NCBI GenBank assembly: GCA_965204545.1 | Contig: CBDBFA010000003.1 | Coordinates: 2,852,001-2,916,000 of the forward strand | Reading direction: 5' to 3' | Length of the DNA: 64,000 nt | Source of the DNA: JAABVD01 sp965204545 | GTDB lineage: Bacteria > Verrucomicrobiota > Verrucomicrobiia > Opitutales > UBA2995 | In this document: positions 9,086 through 18,842 of the stretch, piece by piece | Layout of the letters: each line of letters starts with the position of its first letter | Position numbering within the stretch: the stretch's first letter is position 1 | Notes under the pieces: generated by a model | Databases searched by the model: none | Told to the model about the DNA's origin: nothing | Seen by the model: the letters and a program-made list of their open reading frames with translations, nothing else | Translations under genes and position numbers: made by a program

Positions 9086-9655
9086 ATGGAATTGGTTTTC
9101 GATACAGAAACCACAGGAATAACCCGGCTCAGTTTTGCAAATAAGCTGAATTATAAAAAATGGCCTCGTTTAGTCCAAGTCGCTTGGATTTTAGTCAAAG
9201 ATGGAGCAATTCAATTTCAGGGTGATTCAATTATCCGGCCCGTAGATTTTCTAATCCCTCCCAAAACTACCCAGATACACGGAATTACCCAAGAGAGGGC
9301 TGAATCCAACGGGGCTGATATTCGCCATGCACTGACCGAAATTTCCTATATGATGGAGAGGGCGGAGGCTATAGTGGCTCATAATTTAGCCTTTGATTTG
9401 GGAGTCCTTGAAAGCGAAGCGATTAGACTGAATCGCAAACTAAAAATTCCTCAGAAGCGAATTTGCACCCAATACTTGGGTAGAATATACATGCATAAGG
9501 AGAAAAGACGAAAGTTGGGTGGTTACCCGAGCTTGAGTCAGTTATACGAATCACTTTTTGGATTTACTTTCAATCCTAAACACAATGCTGTCACTGATAC
9601 AGTTGCCTGTTTCCATGTCTTCAAACGACTCAAACAACTCGGATACGTTCGCTAG
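9086..9655 (+). CDS. DEDDh 3'-5' exonuclease (DnaQ-like) next to cas2
   Basis: The protein has 189 residues and is a stand-alone DnaQ-family exonuclease. The four acidic metal ligands and the catalytic His are visible: D6 and E8 in 'FDTETTG', D104 in 'AHNLAFDLG', and H166 with D171 in 'HNAVTDTVA'. It begins 5 bp after cas2 and is the last gene before the CRISPR leader. DEDDh exonucleases trim prespacers before integration in type I-E systems, either as host DnaQ/ExoT or as Cas2-DEDDh fusions. Here the domain is encoded separately but in the position of the fusion, so a dedicated prespacer trimmer is the likely role (inference). A general repair function is the alternative. Confidence 0.88.
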   Translation: MELVFDTETTGITRLSFANKLNYKKWPRLVQVAWILVKDGAIQFQGDSIIRPVDFLIPPKTTQIHGITQERAESNGADIRHALTEISYMMERAEAIVAHNLAFDLGVLESEAIRLNRKLKIPQKRICTQYLGRIYMHKEKRRKLGGYPSLSQLYESLFGFTFNPKHNAVTDTVACFHVFKRLKQLGYVR

Positions 9656-9718
9656 ACCACCCTTCCAATTTCGATTAATTTTTTGATTTGGCTTTTGTAA
9701 GTGCTTGATAATTCAAGT
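9656..9718 (+). promoter_or_regulatory. CRISPR leader
   Basis: This 63-bp AT-rich stretch between the exonuclease stop and the first repeat contains T-runs (attaattttttgatttgg) and should carry the array promoter and integration signals. It lies on the cas side, as usual for type I-E. The mutated repeats lie in the distal half of the array, in line with this polarity. I cannot identify an IHF site with confidence. Confidence 0.65.
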
Positions 9719-12700
9719 GTTTTCCCCACCCGCGTGGGGATGGACCGTTGGCAGGCCTCTTGAATTACGATCTGCGGGCGTTTTCCCCACCCGCGTGGGG
9801 ATGGACCGCTCCGCGATGCCGTGGAAGGTCCGAGACGTACGTTTTCCCCACCCGCGTGGGGATGGACCGCTCATGGATCCTGGCCCAGCGCTCCTGGGGG
9901 AGTTTTCCCCACCCGCGTGGGGATGGACCGGCTAACCCGTCCCTTGGAACCGCCAAGACTTGGTTTTCCCCACCCGCGTGGGGATGGACCGCCATCGCGT
10001 CTCAGTATCTCGGTGAGAGAAGGGTTTTCCCCACCCGCGTGGGGATGGACCGTTTTCAACGAGCCAGCCGATTTGCCTAACCGTGTTTTCCCCACCCGCG
10101 TGGGGATGGACCGCCGACCGTAACCCGCACCGGCAACTTCGGGATGTTTTCCCCACCCGCGTGGGGATGGACCGATGAGTCGCAAAGACTTCATGGCACA
10201 CATCGAGTTTTCCCCACCCGCGTGGGGATGGACCGCTATTGGGGATATAGCCCATGCGCTTCGGGCTGTTTTCCCCACCCGCGTGGGGATGGACCGCCGA
10301 AACTCATTCCGTCAATATCCCGGCGATCGTTTTCCCCACCCGCGTGGGGATGGACCGCGTCCCAGAGTTGCGATCCGCCCTGACGACCGGTTTTCCCCAC
10401 CCGCGTGGGGATGGACCGCTACGATGTCGCGGTGGTGATCGTCGTGGGGGGTTTTCCCCACCCGCGTGGGGATGGACCGGCATGGAGTTTGCTGCCACAG
10501 TGCCAGATTTAGTTTTCCCCACCCGCGTGGGGATGGACCGCCCCAGCCCCAGGATCCACCCCAGCTAATGGCGTTTTCCCCACCCGCGTGGGGATGGACC
10601 GGTAAAGACTCCGCGTCTATCCAGCGTTGAAAGGTTTTCCCCACCCGCGTGGGGATGGACCGTCTGCCGGCCAGGTTAAAAAGAGTTTTGGAAAGTTTTC
10701 CCCACCCGCGTGGGGATGGACCGCCGCTTGCCCGCGATACCGACAGCATGGATGGGTTTTCCCCACCCGCGTGGGGATGGACCGCTATTCCCCGTTACCA
10801 ACTTCACAAAGTGGCCGTTTTCCCCACCCGCGTGGGGATGGACCGCGTCGTTTGCGTTGCGGTTGCAAAGGCGGGATGTTTTCCCCACCCGCGTGGGGAT
10901 GGACCGACCTGTCTGGCCGACTGGTCGCCATTGGCAGCGTTTTCCCCACCCGCGTGGGGATGGACCGAGATAAACAGCGCCCCGCTCGTTCCTTCGATCG
11001 TTTTCCCCACCCGCGTGGGGATGGACCGCAGTAAATTTTGCAACCACCCCCCTGGTGAAGGTTTTCCCCACCCGCGTGGGGATGGACCGAGCACAAATTC
11101 GGCAAGGTCGAGCTGGACACCGTTTTCCCCACCCGCGTGGGGATGGACCGCCGACGATCATCCAGAATAGATCCTTGCCCAGGTTTTCCCCACCCGCGTG
11201 GGGATGGACCGTCGTCATGGCGCCCCCAGCGGCAATTCCGCCGGTTTTCCCCACCCGCGTGGGGATGGACCGGAGTTTGTTGACGAACTAAAGGACCTTC
11301 CCGAGTTTTCCCCACCCGCGTGGGGATGGACCGGCAGGGCTATTGTGCCTGTCCGTCTCCGTATCGTTTTCCCCACCCGCGTGGGGATGGACCGTTTATA
11401 AAAGCAGTCTTTTTCCCCCAACTAGGGTTTTCCCCACCCGCGTGGGGATGGACCGGCGGCGGAATTTGGCAATCTGGCGGCGCGGCCGTTTTCCCCACCC
11501 GCGTGGGGATGGACCGTTATGGGGTTTGCTCAGGACGTAGGTTATATCGTTTTCCCCACCCGCGTGGGGATGGACCGTCCATCGAGGTCTAAAAGATCGG
11601 TCACGGTATGTTTTCCCCACCCGCGTGGGGATGGACCGCAGGACGACAACATAGGCCTGCGCGGGTTAAGGTTTTCCCCACCCGCGTGGGGATGGACCGG
11701 CCTCCAAGAGCCCCACTCCTAGGATTAGGTCGTTTTCCCCACCCGCGTGGGGATGGACCGTTCTGTCGGGGGCGTCCAATTGACTTCCAAGGGTTTTCCC
11801 CACCCGCGTGGGGATGGACCGACGTTGGAGTCACCAACAACAGATCCAAGACTGTTTTCCCCACCCGCGTGGGGATGGACCGTCAGATGGTCCAGCAGTA
11901 TGGCCTGTTTGAAGGTTTTCCCCACCCGCGTGGGGATGGACCGTGCTTTTCCAGCTTGTCGTCGAGTTTGATCCAGTTTTCCCCACCCGCGTGGGGATGG
12001 ACCGTGGATCGGAGCCCGGATCGCGGCGAAGCGAGAGTTTTCCCCACCCGCGTGGGGATGGACCGGTTTCATCCGTGGTGGTGACCGATGAGAATTCGTT
12101 TTCCCCACCCGCGTGGGGATGGACCGGTATCGGTCGAACCATCAATGTCGGTTTTGCCGTTTTCCCCACCCGCGTGGGGATGGACCGCCAGAAGCCTGCG
12201 GAGGAGCTCCTCTTTTTCGGTTTTCCCCACCCGCGTGGGGATGGACCGCCCTGGAGAAGTCTACTGCCCCTGGCGGAGAGGTTTTCCCCACCCGCGTGGG
12301 GATGGACCGCGGTGGAATTCCAGGAAATTGACTTTGCCAGGGTTTTCCCCACCCGCGTGGGGATGGACCGTGTGGGCAGAGTTACCATGCAGCCTATGCA
12401 GCGTTTTCCCCACCCGCGTGGGGATGGACCGCCGTCAAAGGCTCCCATCTTCTGGAACTCGAAGTTTTCCCCACCCGCGTGGGGATGGACCGTCGACCTG
12501 GTCGAGAGGGATCCGGGCTCGATGGTTTTCCCCACCCGCGTGGGGATGGACCGACACGGCAGTTCCTTCGGGCAGGCTTGTAAGGGTTTTCCCCACCCGC
12601 GTGGGGATGGACCGTCAAGGCAATTCAGGTCAGGAATTCGGCAAGAGTTTTCCCCACCCGCGTGGGGATGGACCGTTTACAACGACCTTTCGGGGGAAAT

Positions 12701-14993
12701 CGTCAACGTTTTCCCCACCCGCGTGGGGATGGACCGCAGATTATTGAGAAGATGCTAACGGCAATGGGGTTTTCCCCACCCGCGTGGGGATGGACCGTTC
12801 AACCGGAGGGTATTTGCTAGCATTATCAGGTTTTCCCCACCCGCGTGGGGATGGACCGTTCAGTTGCATGCCTGCGGCACCAAGTTCGGTGTTTTCCCCA
12901 CCCGCGTGGGGATGGACCGATAACCGGGTGCAGATCGACTTCCCGGCGAAGGTTTTCCCCACCCGCGTGGGGATGGACCGTCCTCGCCATGCTTCATCAT
13001 GCGCTTGCTGTCGTTTTCCCCACCCGCGTGGGGATGGACCGTCTATGCCAGTGCTTGAATCTCCGGGATAGATGTTTTTCCCACCCGCGTGGGGATGGAC
13101 CGTCCCGGCATTTCTGGAATAAATCCATGAAACCGTTTTCCCCACCCGCGTGGGGATGGACCGCGGTGGAATTCCAGGAAATTGACTTTGCCAGGGTTTT
13201 CCCCACCCGCGTGGGGATGGACCGTCTTCCAGGTAGAAGACGGCCCCTTGCCGGTGGTTTTCCCCACCCGCGTGGGGATGGACCGCTTGCAAGGATTGAT
13301 TGGTTACTTGACTTGGAGTTTTCCCCACCCGCGTGGGGATGGACCGTCTGGGACGAATACTACGAAGGCTCAGGCGTCGTTTTCCCCACCCGCGTGGGGA
13401 TGGACCGCTGCATTTCGCCACCAACAACAACGGCTATCCGTTTTCCCCACCCGCGTGGGGATGGACCGCAGGGTGGCGGCCTTTGTTCCTGTGGTGACGA
13501 GTTTTCCCCACCCGCGTGGGGATGGACCGTCTATATCGTCTCCCGGAATATGCCTTTCCTCGTTTTCCCCACCCGCGTGGGGATGGACCGTGTGGGATCC
13601 CTTGAGCCTAGCAAGCCGGGCGGTTTTCCCCACCCGCGTGGGGATGGACCGCCTTTGATCGGTTGTTTCTCTTCCGAGGGAAAGTTTTCCCCACCCGCGT
13701 GGGGATGGACCGACGAACCGGCAAGCGTGTATCGTTGGCTTGAAGTTTTCCCCACCCGCGTGGGGATGGACCGGAGAGGTCGTCGACTATCACATGGACA
13801 CGTAAGTTTTCCCCACCCGCGTGGGGATGGACCGCCTCAATCAGCACCACACAAACCAGCAGAATTGTTTTCCCCACCCGCGTGGGGATGGACCGGCCGA
13901 AGAATCGGTCGAGCAGGTTTCCAAGGAGTTTTCCCCACCCGCGTGGGGATGGACCGCGACGAGACGATCGACAGCTATCGCGAGGTGAGTTTTCCCCACC
14001 CGCGTGGGGATGGACCGCCCTACGCCGATTTGCTCGATGCGATTGCTTCGTTTTCCCCACCCGCGTGGGGATGGACCGGAATACGGCCTTGGCACCGCCA
14101 TCGTGGAAACGTTTTCCCCACCCGCGTGGGGATGGACCGTTGTCGATTGACGAGGTCGCCGATCTGAATGAGTTTTCCCCACCCGCGTGGGGATGGACCG
14201 TTGCCGCCCGGATCGGTTGCTCTAAAGCAGCGGTTTTCCTCACCCGCGTGGGGATGGACCGCTATGACGATGGCAAAGGCTACCGGCGACATGGTTTTCC
14301 CCACCCGCGTGGGGATGGACCGAAATTACTCACCGAGTCAGACCTGTGTTTAATGTTTTCCCCACCCGCGTGGGGATGGACCGATATGGAGATCGCCTAC
14401 GTTTACGTCAGCGAGGTTTTCCCCACCCGCGTGGGGATGGACCGATTGCCATGACCGACGAAGACCCCGACACCGAGTTTTCCCCACCCGCGTGGGGATG
14501 GACCGATGAGCGACATTACCTCGACCCTTCTACTAGCGTTTTCCCCACCCGCGTGGGGATGGACCGGCGGCTCTGACGATCCAATTGCCCAATGGTGAGT
14601 TTTCCCCACCCGCGTGGGGATGGACCGATGTCGTGCTTTTCTACGGTAACCAGGCCCAGGTTTTCCCCACCCGCGTGGGGATGGACCGCCATTCGTCGGG
14701 CCGCCAGTTGACGGCTACCGGTTTTCCCCACCCGCGTGGGGATGGACCGCCATTCGTCGGGCCGCCAGTTGACGGCTACCGGTTTTCCCCACCCGCGTGG
14801 GGATGGACCGCGAAAGGACCCACAAGAGGCTGAAAGCGACGGGTTTTCCCCACCCGCGTGGGGATGGACCGAAGAAGCGGTCGCCGCTTGCGGGGGTGGC
14901 TGGGTTTTCCCCACCCGCGTGGGGATGGACCGTGGTCAGTTACCTTTCTGCCCGTATTCGGATCGTTTTCCCCACCCGCGTGGGGATGGACCG
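9719..14993 (+). CRISPR. Type I-E CRISPR array, 87 repeats and 86 spacers
   Basis: The repeat is 29 bp, beginning GTTTTCCCCACCC and ending GGGGATGGACCG. The period is 61 bp, so spacers are 32 bp. The first repeat starts at 9719 and the last at 14965; the distance is exactly 86 periods, and every position I sampled fits. The repeat forms a hairpin (CCCCAC/GTGGGG with a CCGC loop) that Cas6e would cut to leave the 8-nt handle AUGGACCG. Two repeats are mutated: C6 to T in repeat 56 (13074) and C8 to T in repeat 75 (14233). Spacers 82 and 83 are identical neighbours (14689-14720, 14750-14781), and spacers 43 and 57 are identical (12310-12341, 13164-13195). Orientation matches the upstream cas genes. 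The array length shows long past activity despite the cas1 stop. Confidence 0.98.
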
Positions 14994-15065
14994 GTGGTTG
15001 CGTTTCATTGGATTAAAATTCTGTTTCGAATTCTCCATCGCCTGGTTGTGCCATTCACCTTTTCT

Positions 15066-16070
15066 CTAGGTTTCCATAATCATCAGGATCTCCTGAACTG
15101 AGCCTTGCGGAATTTTGACGCTCTTTCCTTGTTTTATGCATTGATGAATTTCCCTTATTTGTTCTACGGAGAAGGAATCATCGATAAAGCGGAATGAAGA
15201 CGCAGATACATAGTCGATGTTCTCATCTATCGCGATCCACTTTCTGCGTTCCGCTTCAGCTACCTGTCCGGTCGTATTCGATCCGGAAAATATGTCGACA
15301 ACGATGTCCTCAGGCTCAGTCAGAAATCGAATAAAAAACTCTGGTAATTTGGCTGGGAATCTGGCCGGATGCGCTTTGACTCCCACCTCTTTACACCCTC
15401 TAAGGTATTGGCTATTTGATTCAGAGTTTGGTATTTGAATCAAGTTTGGAGGAATTGCTCCTCCATTGTCCTTTCCAAAACCTCTTCCAATGTCGTGCCC
15501 TGAGGGTCTTTTCTTTGCCGTGTAAAATGAGTCAGGGTCGTCAAGGAGCTTTTTCATTCTATCACTGTAGGGAACAAGGACTCTTGTGACATCTGCCTTG
15601 GGGAACTCAGTCTTGCTGAGCCACCATACGGTATTAACCGCATCCTTCGTCCTGATTTTCCTTTTATTCACCCATTCAATTGGAGAAGGGAGTTTGGATG
15701 GGTTGAACCAGTAGAAATCTTCGGCGAGATGAAAGCCAATAACCTCACAGAAATGAACCAATATTTTGAAGTTATACAAGCTTCGGGTCGGTTTTCCCTT
15801 CGTGTAAGCTCCACCTAAGTCCAAAACAAAACTTCCATCATCTTTGAGCACTCGAAGAACCTCTTTGGCAAATTCAGCAAGCCATTCCACATACTCCGAC
15901 TGCTGCTTATTTCCGTATTCCTTTTTTCGCTGTAAAGCGAATGGGGGACTAGTCATTACGAGGTTTATGGAATCGTCCTCGATACCGCGCAAAAACTCCA
16001 GTGAATCTGTTCGATAAGCACAGCCGTAAGCTGTGCTGTATGCTGGTTCAGGTTCCCGACCTTTAAACAT
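15066..16070 (-). CDS. PvuII-like N4-cytosine DNA methyltransferase
   Basis: This beta-class methyltransferase should protect the sites cut by the neighbouring endonuclease. The protein has 334 residues. Motif IV is 'TSPPF' at 40-44, the form found in m4C enzymes, and the AdoMet motif I 'DIFSGSNTTG' lies in the C-terminal third, so the motif order is permuted as in group beta. From memory, long stretches ('FALQRKKEYGN', 'DFYWFNPSKLPSPIEWVNKR', 'AHPARFPAKLPEFFIR') match M.PvuII almost word for word, so the expected target is CAGCTG, methylated on the inner C. It is transcribed away from the C and R genes, exactly the PvuII layout, with the operator between them. An alignment would confirm identity and specificity. 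Confidence 0.92.
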   Translation of the reverse strand: MFKGREPEPAYSTAYGCAYRTDSLEFLRGIEDDSINLVMTSPPFALQRKKEYGNKQQSEYVEWLAEFAKEVLRVLKDDGSFVLDLGGAYTKGKPTRSLYNFKILVHFCEVIGFHLAEDFYWFNPSKLPSPIEWVNKRKIRTKDAVNTVWWLSKTEFPKADVTRVLVPYSDRMKKLLDDPDSFYTAKKRPSGHDIGRGFGKDNGGAIPPNLIQIPNSESNSQYLRGCKEVGVKAHPARFPAKLPEFFIRFLTEPEDIVVDIFSGSNTTGQVAEAERRKWIAIDENIDYVSASSFRFIDDSFSVEQIREIHQCIKQGKSVKIPQGSVQEILMIMET

Positions 16071-16074
16071 ATGC

Positions 16075-16100
16075 TACTTATAGTCTGTAGACTTAAAGTC
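16075..16100 (+). promoter_or_regulatory. C-box operator of the R-M controller
   Basis: Two dyads lie in the gap between the methyltransferase and controller genes: ACTTATAGTC at 16076-16085 and GACTTAAAGTC at 16090-16100, separated by TGTA. They match the GACTTATAGTC-type C-boxes of PvuII-family controllers. The left box should bind C protein first and activate the C/R promoter; occupation of the right box represses it. The expected result is delayed endonuclease expression after entry into a new host. Confidence 0.85.
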
Positions 16101-16135
16101 GTCAAGAATATATTCTAAGTGCGGTCACGTGACTC

Positions 16136-16357
16136 ATGCAAAGCCGTATTCTCATAGCAAAGAACATTCGGAAGCATCGCCTGAGGCTGGACCTATCCCA
16201 AGAAGATTTGGCTGAACGCGCTGACCTGCACCGCACCTACATTGGTTCGGTTGAGCGAGGTGAAAGGAACATCTCAATCGATAACATTGAGCGAATCGCA
16301 GCAGCTCTCGGCATTGAAATTACCACCCTGTTTGAGGGCAATGACGCCACACCCTGA
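16136..16357 (+). CDS. R-M controller (C) protein, HTH XRE family
   Basis: This 73-residue protein is almost entirely a helix-turn-helix domain: 'IRKHRLRLDLSQEDLAERA' followed by the recognition helix in 'LHRTYIGSVERGERNIS'. The 'HRTYI' and 'ERGERNIS' words are typical of C proteins of type II restriction systems. It would dimerise on the C-boxes just upstream and set the timing of endonuclease synthesis. The gene ends inside the endonuclease gene (17-bp overlap, 16341-16357), as in the PvuII operon, so the two are co-translated. Confidence 0.92.
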   Translation: MQSRILIAKNIRKHRLRLDLSQEDLAERADLHRTYIGSVERGERNISIDNIERIAAALGIEITTLFEGNDATP

Positions 16358-16817
16358 TCGCGCTAAAATCGAACGTCTCTTTCCCTATATCAGAGAATAT
16401 CAACGTCTTGCCGAAAAGCATGGCATCAATGATATCTTCCAGGATAATGGTGGAAAAATTCTGCAAGTCTTGCTCATAACCGGATTGAAGGCATCCCCTG
16501 GGCGCGAAGGCAATGACGCGATCGACTCACAGGGAAAGGAGTATGAGCTAAAGTCGGTAAATATTCTTCTTACCAAGAGCTTCTCAACGCATCACCATAT
16601 AAATCCGGTGATCATTGCCAAGTATAGAAAAGTTGACTGGATTTTCGCAGTTTATAAGGGCATTGAGATACAAGAGATTTTTCTTTTGAAGCCTGATGAG
16701 TTGGAACCCTACTATGAGAAATGGGAGAATAAGTGGCATGCAGATGGGGGTAAGGATATCAACAACCCAAAAATTCCCTTGAAGTTTGTCCGCGATGTCG
16801 GGAGGCAGCTTTATTAA
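16341..16817 (+). CDS. PvuII-like type II restriction endonuclease
   Basis: The protein has 158 residues from the ATG at 16341, almost the length of R.PvuII (157). It shares long words with it from memory: 'KHGINDIFQDNGGK', 'QVLLITGL', 'PGREGNDA', 'FSTHHH', 'NPVIIAKYR', and 'DINNPKIP'. The PD-(D/E)xK residues are D59, E69 and K71 in 'GNDAIDSQGKEYELKS'. The double histidine used for base recognition is present in 'STHHHIN'. It should cut CAGCTG to give blunt ends. A longer frame open from 16242 only extends back through the controller gene, so the shorter start is chosen. All catalytic residues are present, so it is probably active. Confidence 0.93.
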   Translation: MTPHPDRAKIERLFPYIREYQRLAEKHGINDIFQDNGGKILQVLLITGLKASPGREGNDAIDSQGKEYELKSVNILLTKSFSTHHHINPVIIAKYRKVDWIFAVYKGIEIQEIFLLKPDELEPYYEKWENKWHADGGKDINNPKIPLKFVRDVGRQLY

Positions 16818-17273
16818 TTTTGCAAAACGGCAATGCCCTGTCTCCGTTGTTCCATAGTACTTCTGGAGATGCCGTCGGGAGCGCGTATTTTCTGATTCCG
16901 CTTATCGACCTGCATCGGCCTGTCGCGGAACTCCAAGCTATTAGCTTTCGGAGTTTCCACGTATCAGGTATTGTGTTGAAATCCCCATCTTGGCCTAGTC
17001 CCTCACCTGACCTCTCCCAAGGGGAGAGGAAACCCAGAGGGAAAAGGGAGGGATTAATCACAGAGAGGGGGAATATTAATGCGTTTGAAACTGCGCTGCA
17101 ATGCCCTTGCAAGAGGGCTGCAAAGGTATTGCAGGAGCGCGTTTATCCCGAAACCCGAAAGTTACGTATCCTAACTACGGTATGGTCCAGGCTAAAAAAG
17201 AGTCCAAAACATTGACATCGGTTTCCCTTCGTTCCCGGCAATGGATTGTTTTGGAATCCATTCTCGAAAATTC
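16818..17273. other. Intergenic region between R-M and HNH genes
   Basis: The 456-bp stretch has an open frame on the + strand (16820-17215), but its product is proline/serine-rich with no recognisable pattern, so I do not call a gene. It includes a short hairpin (tctccc-aagg-ggaga, about 17015-17030) in a context resembling dispersed intergenic repeats. Both flanking genes point towards this gap, so terminators are expected; I see no clear hairpin followed by a T-run. Confidence 0.45.
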
Positions 17274-17807
17274 TCAACAGCCGGTAAATTCTCCGAATAA
17301 CTTCTTTTTCGCTTTTACATAAGCAATGTGCGCATCCACATCGGTATTGAAAACCCCCAAGCTGTATTCTTTGCCATCCTTCTTAATTCGGGCAGAATAC
17401 CTTGACCCTTCGCTTCGCTTCCTAACCCCAACATACCGACTTCGACTACCTATATTTTTCCGTCTATTGTCCAGCTTCTCACTAAAAGTTACCTCCCTTA
17501 AATTCGACCAACTATTGTCCAGCCCATCCCCGTTAATATGATCCACATATCCTTGCGGCCATTTGTAGGTCATGTAAAGCCAAGCCAATCGTTGGGCAAA
17601 ATAAACCTGCCCATCAACCCTGATCCTCCAATAAACGACCTTCGAATCCTTAGGGTCTCGCCACGGACAACCGGCGCGTCTACCGGCATATCTATGATCG
17701 AATTTTTTCGAACCTCGCTTCCTCCAGGTGAAATGCCCCGAGCCCGAGGAATAATTGAGCAGACTACGAAGCCTATCCGCCGATAGGATTTTTTTCTCAT
17801 TGCCCAT
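17274..17807 (-). CDS. HNH endonuclease with AP2-like DNA-binding tail
   Basis: The product (177 residues from the ATG at 17807; a GTG at 17825 is also possible) has an HNH_3-type nuclease core: 'QRLAWLYMTYKWPQGYVDHINGD', then 'DNSWSNLREVT', with the metal and catalytic residues in 'VDHING' and the second Asn. The C-terminus 'SRYVGVRK..' through 'YSLGVFNTDVDAHIAY' is an AP2/ERF-like DNA-binding domain. This architecture is common in phage and other mobile homing-type endonucleases. It stands alone between the R-M system and a long noncoding region, on the opposite strand to its neighbours, consistent with an independently acquired selfish gene. Confidence 0.85.
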   Translation of the reverse strand: MGNEKKILSADRLRSLLNYSSGSGHFTWRKRGSKKFDHRYAGRRAGCPWRDPKDSKVVYWRIRVDGQVYFAQRLAWLYMTYKWPQGYVDHINGDGLDNSWSNLREVTFSEKLDNRRKNIGSRSRYVGVRKRSEGSRYSARIKKDGKEYSLGVFNTDVDAHIAYVKAKKKLFGEFTGC

Positions 17808-18029
17808 ATCCCTCTTGTAATCCACTTCCTTCGGAACCCTTCCGTTGGTGCCAGCAACACCTCCTGCAGCTTAAACCCATCCGGCGGCGGGCAGGTAACT
17901 CGGGTTTTCTTCTCAATAGAATTTCCACCCCATACCAACCGACTCGAGTCCCGACTGTCAATCCCCCGGCTATTTTCTCACCAATTCCACCTCCCGGCAA
18001 CCCCCGATTCGGGTGGCGCCTGCGGCGCC

Positions 18030-18632
18030 CTAGAACTAGCAGCGAAAGCGCGATTTATGGAAATTCCGCTTTCGCTCTAGCGGACTAGATTTCTAGTGCC
18101 AGTCCAGTCTAGAGCCAGCCGCCCCCAGTACTACCAGCGACCGACAGGAGCCAGGCTAGGCCCCCTACCACTAGAATTTGGAAAATTTCAAATTTCAGAT
18201 TTTTATCGAGACGTGGACCCCCACCGCAAAAGGCTAAGGGGCGTCAACTGTGCAGCCCCCACCCCCTCGAAAGGGGCACTTACCCAAACAGGCCCCCCCG
18301 GTCACCCCCCCTGGCCCTCGCGCGTACTAGTGACTAGAACTGGAGACGGGGGGGGCTAGCTAGCTCTGCCGCATAGTCCACTTCCGACCTGTAGGCCGAT
18401 TCTCACCTTTTTGAGTCTTTCTTCGTACTAGCGTACTGTAAGGGTACTAGCTAGCTGGTAGGACTAGGACTAGGCTAGAGTGGGGGGCTAGCTGGTAGAA
18501 CTAACCTAGGGGGGCTACCCTAGCTGGTAGGACTAGGACTAGTACTAGACTAGAACGGGGGGCTTGCTGGTAGAGCTAGCCTAGTGCTGGTCCTAGCTAG
18601 CACCACTACCACTAGGCTAGGACTAGTACTAG
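18030..18632. repeat. CTAG-saturated block with imperfect tandem repeats
   Basis: I count 33 CTAG tetranucleotides in 603 bp, 21 of them between 18425 and 18632. Uniform composition predicts about two to three, and CTAG is normally the rarest tetranucleotide in bacterial DNA. From about 18450 the sequence is built of imperfect units around CTAGCTGGTAGNACTAG with G6-7 runs. A 10-bp inverted repeat (AGCGAAAGCG, 18041-18050; CGCTTTCGCT, 18067-18076) lies at its left end. Confidence 0.85.
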
Positions 18633-18842
18633 GGCTGGACTGGCCAAGCCGGACGCAAGCTATCTATGGTTGGTCACGGTGTCATTCATACCTTTCTCCC
18701 CTTGTACCGGCTACCCTGCATCACATCCTTGCCGATCGCCGGGGAGCCGGGATAGTGACGGTCGTGGCTGGGCTCACGTCGTCGTTCCTCCTAGCGAACC
18801 TTGACCCGCGACCGCCACAAACCCGTCTATCCCCGCCGCCCG

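Noticed and set aside
9719..14993. Self-targeting spacers against genes in this window
   Set aside because: I saw no convincing match by eye for the few spacers I compared, but this was not an exhaustive search; a spacer-against-genome alignment would settle it.
9705..15101. Many overlapping open frames on both strands, with FPHPRGDGP or PSPRGWGK repeats
   Set aside because: They are translations of the CRISPR repeats; the 61-bp period keeps frames open every third unit. They have no start signals and no protein character.
16242..16817. Longer restriction endonuclease frame starting at 16242
   Set aside because: The extra residues are the controller gene read in another frame; the ATG at 16341 gives a protein matching PvuII length and N-terminus.
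17797..18000. Short minus-strand frame upstream of the HNH gene
   Set aside because: It overlaps the HNH start in another frame and has no homology-like features.
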